Source of the DNA: an uncultured Mucispirillum sp.
GTDB lineage: Bacteria > Chrysiogenota > Deferribacteres > Deferribacterales > Mucispirillaceae
Length of the DNA: 5,161 bases
Assembly (NCBI GenBank): GCA_947177675.1
Contig: CAMWVK010000156.1
Location: forward strand, 1-5,161
Direction of reading: 5' to 3'
Numbering within the stretch: position 1 is the first letter of the stretch; each line of letters opens with the position of its first letter. Shown here piece by piece: positions 1 to 5,161 of this stretch. Made by a program: the position numbers and the translations under genes. The notes beneath the pieces were generated by a model, which worked only from the letters and a program-made list of their open reading frames with translations, was not told the origin of the DNA and did not search any database.

Positions 1-505
1 CTTCTTTAAGTTTGTAGAAATTATCTTTTATACATTCATTATTTACATAATTTTCCGTATTTTTAAATGAGCTGATATTATGTAAATATAATTTAGGTTT
101 AAATTTTTCTATATCAATATTAAGAGCTTTTGTTATTTGCCTTATTATTGCAAGCCTGTCTTCCTGGTCTACAATAGAAAAAGATTTGGGAAGTCCTGCA
201 TACTCTGCTTCATTACGGAGTATTCCTAAACAAATAGAGTGAAAAGTTCCCATCCATACACCATTTGCAAGGTTTCCTATTAATTCCTGAAGTCTGCTTT
301 TCATTTCGCCTGCTGCTTTATTAGTAAAAGTAACAGCTAAAATATTTCCAGCAGATACTTCTTTATTAACAATCAAATGAGCTATGCGGTAAGTAATAAC
401 TCTAGTTTTTCCAGTGCCAGCACCAGCAAGAACTAGAACAGGACCATCTGTAGTTTTCACAGCTTCTGCCTGCCTTTCATTTAATGCTTCATCAATGTTA
501 AGAAT
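1..505 (-). CDS. uvrD: UvrD/PcrA-family DNA helicase, N-terminal part (cut by window edge)
   Basis: This is an ATP-dependent 3'-5' DNA helicase of superfamily 1, the type acting in nucleotide-excision and mismatch repair and in clearing proteins from DNA. Translating from 505 gives 168 codons with no stop before the edge; family members are about 650-750 residues, so only the first quarter or so is present. The conserved blocks follow in order: the adenine-sensing Q motif LNERQAEAV (residues 8-16), Walker A AGAGTGKT (27-34), motif Ia [10 protein letters not shown], and motif Ib [12 protein letters not shown]. An in-frame TAA (519-521) lies upstream, and no ATG, GTG or TTG occurs between it and the Q motif. 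The start is therefore placed at ATT (503-505), six bases after AGGAGG. The first in-frame standard start, GTG at 458-460, would cut into the Q motif. The gene follows clc directly and is probably translationally coupled to it. Family assignment is near certain. UvrD versus PcrA versus Rep cannot be separated from this part. Confidence 0.93.
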   Translation of the reverse strand, partial: MLNIDEALNERQAEAVKTTDGPVLVLAGAGTGKTRVITYRIAHLIVNKEVSAGNILAVTFTNKAAGEMKSRLQELIGNLANGVWMGTFHSICLGILRNEAEYAGLPKSFSIVDQEDRLAIIRQITKALNIDIEKFKPKLYLHNISSFKNTENYVNNECIKDNFYKLKE

Positions 506-511
506 ATTATG

Positions 512-517
512 CCTCCT
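512..517 (-). promoter_or_regulatory. Shine-Dalgarno AGGAGG of the helicase gene
   Basis: The minus strand reads AGGAGG here, a full match to the anti-SD of 16S rRNA. Its first base is the last base of the clc TAA stop codon at 517-519. It lies 6 bases before the ATT at 503-505, ideal spacing, and about 15 bases before the next candidate ATT at 494-496. It is the main evidence for the unusual start, and its overlap with the clc stop suggests translational coupling. Confidence 0.75.
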
Positions 518-2271
518 TATTTATCAGGCTCAAAATCTACAACTTTTTTATTATATGCAATAATAATATCGCTTCTTCTTAAAAGCCCTGCAAGTTTCAT
601 ACCTTTTTCTTCTATTTCTACAACAGGTAAATCACCAACTTCTTTAATGCCAAAATCTCTCATTGCCTGTTCCAGAGTTTCTTCAGGTGACACAGTTATT
701 ATATTCTGCCTTATGCCAAAATCTTTCGCCAAAGTTGTTTCTAAATTTTTACCACTGAAAACTTCGTCTTTTAAGTCATTTAATGATATAATACCTGTTA
801 AGTAACCTTCATCATCTACAACAGGAAAATAGGCATGTGGTTTTTTTTCAATAGATTTTTTTATGTCATTAATTGGTGTATTATCATTAAAAGCTATAAT
901 ATTTGTAAGCATAATGTCTTTTACTTTTATAGATTCAAGTATGCTTTTTTCTACACCTTTATTAATGTTAAAACCTGCACGAGTTAATGTCCATGTGAAA
1001 ATGCTGTCTTTTTCTATGCGGGCAGCAATTAAGTTAGCGATAATACATGTAATCATAACTGGCAGCACAATATGATAGCTTTGAGTTATTTCAAAAAGTA
1101 TTAATATAGCCGTAATCGGTGCACGAATAACTGCTGCAAGCATAGCACCCATACCAACAAGTGCATAAGTTTCAGGGTTACCTGCAATGTTTGGGAGAAT
1201 ATGCTGCATAAGCCCGCCAAAAAAACCACCTGCTGATGCCCCTATAAAAAGGCTTGGAACAAGCTGACCACCAGAACCGCCAGAACCTAAAGTAAGTGAA
1301 GTAGCTACAATTTTTAAAAATATAAATACTATTAATATATACCATGGTATTTTATTCTGCAGTATTTCAATAATAGTGCCATATCCTACACCCATAATAT
1401 TAACACAGAATACACCAAGTATGCCCATTAAAAGACCACCTATGGCAGGTTTAAGCCATTTTGGAATAGATAGAAATGCAAAAGCATCACTTACTTTATA
1501 AAAAAATCTTATAAAAAATACACTGATTAGTGCAATAAATATGCCCAGCACCGCATAAAGTGGCAGTTCTGCTGCATTTTTTAAAACATAATCAGGGGAC
1601 TGAATAGTAATTTCATCTCCAAAATAAGCTCGGCTTATAACTGTGGCAGTTACTGCAGAAATAATCAGCGGACTTAATGTTCTAGTGCTGTATTTACCAA
1701 GCAGAACTTCTGCTGCAAACATAGCTCCACCCATAGGTGCATTAAATGTGGCAGCAATACCGCCTGCTGCTCCACATGCAGTTAAACTGCTTATTCTTGT
1801 GCGAGAAAATTTGAAAAACTGACCTATAGCTGAACCAAGAGATGCTCCAATCATAATAATAGGACCTTCTCTGCCAGCAGAACCACCTGTGCCAAGAGTT
1901 ATTGCAGAAGTTATAGTTTTTAGAACAGCAGTAACAGGGGACAGTGTTCTATGAAGTGATATTGCCTTTATAACATCAGCTACAGAATGGACATTTGATT
2001 TAAAAACCGTAGTAATAAGCCCAACAGCCAGTCCTCCTATTGCAGGAATTAAAATAAGTTTCCATTTAGCAGTATCCTGCAGGTTATAAAGCATAACTTC
2101 ACTTTCAATACCATATATATTTTTCTGTAAAAAATGGATAAGTGTTCTAAATATTATATTACCAATACCAGCAGCTATGCCTATTGTAACAGCAACAGCA
2201 ACTATTACAACATCTTCATATTTAGTTATAAGGCTGCTGAATTTTGAACTGAAATAATTTCTTATTTTCAA
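517..2271 (-). CDS. CLC-family chloride channel/antiporter with tandem CBS domains
   Basis: This inner-membrane anion transporter has 584 residues. An N-terminal CLC pore domain (about 20-430) of many hydrophobic helices precedes two CBS domains (about 448-505 and 519-572), which in this family bind adenine nucleotides and gate transport. Visible CLC signatures are GREGP (133-137) with the gating glutamate E135, [13 protein letters not shown] (176-188), and GQLVP (335-339), the second anion-filter loop. The first filter loop, GSGIP in E. coli ClcA, aligns with VHSVA (94-98), so its glycines and proline are lost. The internal proton glutamate (E203 in E. coli) aligns with V189 and the central tyrosine (Y445) with F425. 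Chloride-proton antiport is therefore doubtful, and passive conduction or another anion is possible. The start is TTG, 3 bp after the glmU stop and in the same frame. The next in-frame Met, at residue 60, would remove the first helix. Upstream AAAGG is a weak, distant ribosome site, so coupling to glmU is likely. Confidence 0.93.
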   Translation of the reverse strand: MKIRNYFSSKFSSLITKYEDVVIVAVAVTIGIAAGIGNIIFRTLIHFLQKNIYGIESEVMLYNLQDTAKWKLILIPAIGGLAVGLITTVFKSNVHSVADVIKAISLHRTLSPVTAVLKTITSAITLGTGGSAGREGPIIMIGASLGSAIGQFFKFSRTRISSLTACGAAGGIAATFNAPMGGAMFAAEVLLGKYSTRTLSPLIISAVTATVISRAYFGDEITIQSPDYVLKNAAELPLYAVLGIFIALISVFFIRFFYKVSDAFAFLSIPKWLKPAIGGLLMGILGVFCVNIMGVGYGTIIEILQNKIPWYILIVFIFLKIVATSLTLGSGGSGGQLVPSLFIGASAGGFFGGLMQHILPNIAGNPETYALVGMGAMLAAVIRAPITAILILFEITQSYHIVLPVMITCIIANLIAARIEKDSIFTWTLTRAGFNINKGVEKSILESIKVKDIMLTNIIAFNDNTPINDIKKSIEKKPHAYFPVVDDEGYLTGIISLNDLKDEVFSGKNLETTLAKDFGIRQNIITVSPEETLEQAMRDFGIKEVGDLPVVEIEEKGMKLAGLLRRSDIIIAYNKKVVDFEPDK

Positions 2272-2274
2272 GGC

Positions 2275-3645
2275 TTATTTACCTTTGTTCTCTTTTTTAG
2301 CTTTATTTATTTCCATTATTTCTTTACCTTTATTTTCAAAGTTTTTCTGACTAGTTCTAGCGATTGCTAAATCATTTGTATTAACATTTTTAGTGATAGT
2401 GCTGCCTGCAGCTATTAATACATTATCTCCAACTGTAACAGGTGCTACAAACTGAGTATCACTGCCAACAAATACATTATTTCCTATAATAGTTTTATAT
2501 TTATTAAATCCATCATAATTACATGTAATTGTGCCACAGCCAATATTTACATTTTCGCCTAATTCTGCATCACCTAAATAAGTTAAATGGCTTGCCTTTG
2601 AGCCTTTACCCATAGCTGCCTTTTTAAGCTCAACAAAGTTACCTACTTTATTTTCACCTGCTAAATGAGAGCCGGGGCGAAGATGAGCCATAGGACCAAC
2701 AGATGAGAAAGCACCTACAAAAGAATCTTCTATTAATGTATTATCTTTAATTTCAACATTTTCTTCTATAATAGCTTTATTAAGCCTGCACCCTGAACGG
2801 ATAACTACATTTTTTGCTATACGAGTGCCGTTTTCTATAAAAACATTTGGATATATAACAGTGTCTTTTCCAATAGTAACATCTGCATCAATATATACTG
2901 ATGCTGGGTCTATAATAGAAACACCATCTTTCATATAAGACTCTGCACGCTCATTCATAAGTATTTTAGAAACAAAGCTTAACTGCACTCTGTCATTAAC
3001 ACCTAAAAATTCCATTTCATTATCAGCTAAAAATGCTTCAGCACCACCACAAACAATATCAGTTAAATAGTATTCACTTTGAGCATTATTATTATCAATA
3101 TTTTTAAGTCGTTTTTTTAATTCTGCAGATGAGCATAAATAGACGCCAGTATTTACTTCATCTATTCTTTTTTCATTTTCATTTGCATCTTTTTCTTCTA
3201 CTATTTTTAAAACAGAGCCATTTGATGAACGGATAATTCTTCCATAACCTTTTGGATTTTTCATTTTTACACTAATGAAAGCAATATCCTGTTTAACAGT
3301 GCTTATGAAATTATTTAAAGTATCATATTTCATTAAAGGCATATCACCGCATAAAATTAATGTTTTGCCAGTATCAGGAATAAAATTAAGAGCAGACATA
3401 ACTGCATCAGCTGTGCCGTTTTGCTCTTTCTGCACAGCAAATTCAACTGATGAATTTTGTAAATGTTCTTTTACTTTTTCAGCACCAGCACCTGTTACAA
3501 CAATAATTTTATCTGGATTTAACTGTCTGCTTAAATCTATAGAATAATTTATCATAGGCTTGCCACAAGCATTAAATAATACTTTTGGATTTTCAGATTT
3601 CATTCTAGTGCCTTTACCAGCTGCCAAAATAATAATAGTAAGCAT
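2275..3645 (-). CDS. glmU: GlmU: bifunctional UDP-N-acetylglucosamine pyrophosphorylase / glucosamine-1-phosphate N-acetyltransferase
   Basis: GlmU makes UDP-GlcNAc in the cytoplasm in two steps: acetyl-CoA-dependent acetylation of glucosamine-1-phosphate, then uridylyl transfer from UTP. The product feeds peptidoglycan, LPS and other glycans. From this start it has 456 residues, the same as E. coli GlmU. The N-terminal nucleotidyltransferase domain (about 1-220) shows LAAGKGTRM (7-15), K21 in NPKVL, CGDMPL with metal-binding D101, NTGVY (165-169) and GVNDR (215-219). A linker helix leads to a left-handed beta-helix of hexapeptide repeats (about 245-440) with RPG (323-325), VGNFVELKKA, HLTYLGD with catalytic H353 and Y356, the NIGCGTITCNYDG block and GSDTQ. 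The tail is lysine-rich. The uridylyl-site motif usually written GTAHA or GTGHA is GTADA here. An ATG at 3655-3657 adds four residues, but the family N-terminus and the GGGGTGG before the inner ATG favour 3643-3645. Very secure. Confidence 0.98.
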   Translation of the reverse strand: MLTIIILAAGKGTRMKSENPKVLFNACGKPMINYSIDLSRQLNPDKIIVVTGAGAEKVKEHLQNSSVEFAVQKEQNGTADAVMSALNFIPDTGKTLILCGDMPLMKYDTLNNFISTVKQDIAFISVKMKNPKGYGRIIRSSNGSVLKIVEEKDANENEKRIDEVNTGVYLCSSAELKKRLKNIDNNNAQSEYYLTDIVCGGAEAFLADNEMEFLGVNDRVQLSFVSKILMNERAESYMKDGVSIIDPASVYIDADVTIGKDTVIYPNVFIENGTRIAKNVVIRSGCRLNKAIIEENVEIKDNTLIEDSFVGAFSSVGPMAHLRPGSHLAGENKVGNFVELKKAAMGKGSKASHLTYLGDAELGENVNIGCGTITCNYDGFNKYKTIIGNNVFVGSDTQFVAPVTVGDNVLIAAGSTITKNVNTNDLAIARTSQKNFENKGKEIMEINKAKKENKGK

Positions 3646-3648
3646 ATA

Positions 3649-3655
3649 CCACCCC
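3649..3655 (-). promoter_or_regulatory. probable ribosome binding site of glmU
   Basis: The minus strand reads GGGGTGG three bases before the ATG at 3643-3645; the GGGG part is six bases away. It is the only G-rich stretch in the spacer and overlaps the last base of the alternative upstream ATG (3655-3657). This supports the inner ATG as the real start. Confidence 0.5.
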
Positions 3656-3670
3656 ATAACATATCTACTG

Positions 3671-3691
3671 CCATATACTATATACCATATA
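3671..3691 (-). repeat. three tandem heptamers between the DUF4910 gene and glmU
   Basis: Read on the minus strand, the spacer holds TATATGG, TATATAG and TATATGG back to back, about 26 bases before the glmU start. The same strand has the 12-mer ATATGGTATATA both here (3679-3690) and at the start of the DUF4910 gene (4994-5005). It may be part of a promoter or protein-binding site, or chance in AT-rich DNA. Confidence 0.4.
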
Positions 3692-3692
3692 T

Positions 3693-3715
3693 AAAAAATA
3701 TTCTAGGGAAATATT
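3693..3715 (-). terminator. possible weak hairpin plus T-run after the DUF4910 stop
   Basis: On the minus strand AATATT, a short loop around TCCCTAG, and a second AATATT are followed by a run of T. The first arm overlaps the DUF4910 stop codon. The stem is made of A-T pairs only, so at best it would attenuate transcription before glmU. Strong termination is unlikely. Confidence 0.2.
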
Positions 3716-4994
3716 ATGCTTTTTGTATGAGATGACTGTTATCTAACTGCTTAATAATATCAAGTGCATTATTAAAAGGTATATTTATTATTTCTGCAAT
3801 ATCTAATATGGAATTACTGCCATTTAAGTATGCTATAATATTTGTCATATTTCTAGTAAAATCTGCACTGCCTTTTTGACTGATAGTAGGGTATAAGCCG
3901 TATTTTCCAAGCTGCGGTTCGCCTACTGTTTTTATTTTATAATATTCATTATTTTCTAAAATATTGATGCACTGGCAGATATAATTAATCCCCCCCCCAA
4001 TACCAGCAGCAGTAACAAAATTAAGGTTATCATTAGATGTATGATATTCTTTAAATTTACCAAATTTAGTGCGTGATAAAGTGCATACCGGCAGATTTAC
4101 AAGGGGAGCACAGAACTGCCTTTCATCGCTTCCTCTTTCTAAAAAAGAATATTCTTTTGGGTTATCTGTAATATATTTTAACACATGGGTGACTATTCTA
4201 TCAGTATAAGTATTATTGTATGGAGTATGCACACAGGAATAATCGCCATCATCTCCAATACATGAAAGAACAAATCCAGCTTTTACATATTTTTTTAAGT
4301 GGTCTATATTTTCTTTTAAGTAAATTAATGCACCAATTGTTTCTGGAATAAAAATAATGCGGTAAGTATATTTTCTTTCATAAAGAGAATATATATATTT
4401 TGCTGCTGCTACTGCTGCTGCAATACCTGATAAATTATCATTAGCCATAGATGGATGGCAGATATAAGTTGAAATTAATATTTCTTCATCTGATAAACCA
4501 TTAATAATAAGCTCGCCATAGGTGATAGAGCCATTTTTATTGTAAGAGCTGTCTATAACTATATGGTATAGTTTATCAGGGTTTTTACGCAGTTCTTCTC
4601 GCTGCCTGTGAGTAATGCAGAACCCCCAGCGTTTTTTATAATATGATGTGGTATAAGGGACTGCATCTATATCGCTTTCAAGCGAATATAAATGTTTATC
4701 AAGTTCAGAAAATGGTATAGTTATATTCACAGGTTCAGAATAGCCTAATATATGGAGATTATTATTTTTAAAGTCAATTATTCTATTTCTATTTTCATCT
4801 TCTATATATGCTTCTGTAATATTCCATTCATAAGGAGTTGTCCAGTCAAAAGTTTCTGTATTATCTTTAATGGAATATTCTTTTATATTTAACTCGCATA
4901 AATAATTTTCTTTAAGATAATTAAGTGTTTCTCTGTTCCCGTTACCAGATAAACTTCTTGTTATGGGAAATAACTTTTGAATTATATTATACAT
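3714..4994 (-). CDS. DUF4910/DUF2172 aminopeptidase-like protein, probable surface-polysaccharide gene with internal G9 tract
   Basis: This protein has an M28-like zinc aminopeptidase fold. The family is usually encoded in surface-polysaccharide or glycan-modification loci and its substrate is not established. From ATG 4992-4994 it has 426 residues, close to what I recall as typical. Family blocks in order are FPITRSLSGNGNRETL near the N-terminus, DWTTPYEWNI (50-59), TSYYKKRWGFC, TYGE, ICHPSMANDNLSG with probable metal ligands H180 and D186, IPETIGA (E218), GDDGDYSCVH, RGSDERQFC (287-295) and EYHTSND (H318). The last 60 or so residues begin GEPQLGKYGLYPTIS and look like the winged-helix domain common to this family. 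The frame is open to an ATG at 5079-5081, but those 29 extra residues are Ile/Tyr-rich, unlike the family, and contain a TATAAT. ATG 5001-5003 is also possible, and none of the three has a good Shine-Dalgarno. Nine G in a row encode G333-G335, so the gene may be phase variable. It is intact as given. Family is sure, role inferred. Confidence 0.9.
   Translation of the reverse strand: MYNIIQKLFPITRSLSGNGNRETLNYLKENYLCELNIKEYSIKDNTETFDWTTPYEWNITEAYIEDENRNRIIDFKNNNLHILGYSEPVNITIPFSELDKHLYSLESDIDAVPYTTSYYKKRWGFCITHRQREELRKNPDKLYHIVIDSSYNKNGSITYGELIINGLSDEEILISTYICHPSMANDNLSGIAAAVAAAKYIYSLYERKYTYRIIFIPETIGALIYLKENIDHLKKYVKAGFVLSCIGDDGDYSCVHTPYNNTYTDRIVTHVLKYITDNPKEYSFLERGSDERQFCAPLVNLPVCTLSRTKFGKFKEYHTSNDNLNFVTAAGIGGGINYICQCINILENNEYYKIKTVGEPQLGKYGLYPTISQKGSADFTRNMTNIIAYLNGSNSILDIAEIINIPFNNALDIIKQLDNSHLIQKA
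3990..3998 (-). repeat. G9 homopolymer tract inside the DUF4910 coding sequence
   Basis: The plus strand shows nine C in a row, which is GGG GGG GGG in frame on the coding strand, in the context GIGGGI. It is by far the longest G/C homopolymer in this AT-rich window. With 10 G the frame reads GAT then TAA at once. With 8 G it reads about ten further codons to TAG. Either change removes the last 80-90 residues, including the winged-helix domain. Confidence 0.9.
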
Positions 4995-5052
4995 ATATAC
5001 CATATGTAATAATTTATAAAAATAGCTTACATATATTATTTTTATATATTGT

Positions 5053-5058
5053 ATTATA
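5053..5058 (-). promoter_or_regulatory. candidate -10 box TATAAT for the DUF4910 gene
   Basis: A perfect TATAAT on the minus strand, within the doubtful 5' extension of the DUF4910 frame. A transcript starting just after it would have a leader of about 40-55 bases before the ATG at 5003 or 4994. No good -35 lies 16-18 bases upstream, and such hexamers are common by chance in AT-rich DNA. Confidence 0.25.
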
Positions 5059-5124
5059 GGTATGGCATATAACCTAATCATTTACCATATGATGTCTGTG
5101 TCACTTATTTTCAACATAATGATG

Positions 5125-5159
5125 AAATTATTTAAAACATAATTTTAGAGTGGTTTTAA
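5125..5159 (-). repeat. two overlapping, mutually exclusive inverted repeats
   Basis: On the minus strand TTAAAAC (5153-5159) can pair with GTTTTAA (5132-5138). AAATTAT (5139-5145) can pair with ATAATTT (5125-5131), leaving that same GTTTTAA as its loop. Both stems are 7 bp, perfect and nearly all A-T. They could be an operator or a terminator remnant of the gene beyond the edge, or chance. Confidence 0.3.
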
Positions 5160-5161
5160 CA

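Larger units (their letters stand above)
4995..5161 (-). other. AT-rich leader and upstream region of the DUF4910 gene
   Basis: This stretch holds the 5' extension of the DUF4910 frame (4995-5081) and 80 bases beyond it. I see no other gene. It contains a TATAAT, two overlapping inverted repeats (5125-5159) and two copies of CATATGGTA (5083-5091 and 4998-5006). It probably carries the promoter of the downstream genes, but no well-spaced -35/-10 pair is clear. Confidence 0.4.

Noticed and set aside
509..805. Plus-strand open frame of 98 codons
   Set aside because: It lies antisense to the CBS region of the CLC gene, has no family resemblance or ribosome site, and its Ser/Lys/Phe-rich composition is what the antisense of a real gene gives.
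841..848. A8 run (coding strand) in the CBS1 domain of the CLC gene as a second slippage site
   Set aside because: Runs of this length from AAA lysine codons are expected in AT-rich coding DNA, and the frame is intact in a conserved domain. Far less unusual than the G9 tract.
863..1075. Plus-strand open frame of 70 codons
   Set aside because: Antisense to the CLC gene, with no recognisable product and no ribosome binding site.
3275..3547. Plus-strand open frame of 90 codons
   Set aside because: Antisense to the GlmU nucleotidyltransferase domain, which is unmistakably the real coding frame.
3646..3713. A full sigma70-type promoter for glmU
   Set aside because: Several TATA-like strings exist, but none has a matching -35 at proper spacing, and such strings are expected in this AT-rich spacer.
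5109..5114. TTGAAA as a -35 box for the DUF4910 gene
   Set aside because: At 17 bases spacing the partner would be CATATG, matching TATAAT at only three positions. The nearest better -10 (TATAAT at 5053-5058) is far too distant.
1..5161. Mobile element, CRISPR array, tRNA or rRNA gene
   Set aside because: I saw no transposase or integrase, no regularly spaced repeats, and no cloverleaf or rRNA-like stretch. Nearly all of the window is accounted for by four protein genes.

Overview
The window is AT-rich bacterial chromosome (about one third G+C by eye). Every gene I can support lies on the minus strand, so transcription runs from high to low coordinates. In that order the genes are: a DUF4910-family (M28-like) aminopeptidase-fold protein of the kind found in surface-polysaccharide loci; glmU, the bifunctional enzyme that makes UDP-GlcNAc; a CLC-family anion channel or antiporter with two C-terminal CBS domains; and the N-terminal third of a UvrD/PcrA DNA helicase that runs off the left edge. 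Nothing here identifies the species. The codon usage and gene types fit an AT-rich Gram-negative such as a host-associated member of Deferribacterota, but that is a weak guess. No mobile element, tRNA, rRNA or CRISPR array is visible.

Layout: 1-505 helicase (partial); 512-517 its strong Shine-Dalgarno, overlapping the clc stop codon; 517-2271 CLC protein; 2275-3645 glmU, only 3 bp upstream of clc and in the same frame; 3646-3713 a short AT-rich spacer with a heptamer repeat; 3714-4994 the DUF4910 gene (the open frame continues to 5081); 4995-5161 an AT-rich leader and upstream region with a possible -10 box and inverted repeats. glmU, clc and the helicase are packed tightly enough to be one transcription unit. 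The DUF4910 gene may be the first gene of the same unit.

Two features stand out. First, the DUF4910 gene carries an uninterrupted run of nine G on its coding strand (3990-3998). Gain or loss of one G would end translation within a few codons, which is the architecture of a phase-variable contingency gene. Second, the helicase has no ATG, GTG or TTG upstream of its conserved N-terminal Q motif. The only sensible start is an ATT six bases after a perfect AGGAGG, which is a rare AUU initiation codon unless the sequence has an error there. The CLC protein starts with TTG and departs from the usual residues of the anion filter and the proton pathway.

Functionally, glmU supplies UDP-GlcNAc for peptidoglycan, LPS and surface glycans, and the DUF4910 protein probably acts in surface-glycan biosynthesis. 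The CLC protein and the helicase look like housekeeping neighbours without an obvious shared pathway. I found no clear new multi-gene system. The poly-G switch and the AUU start are the leads worth following.
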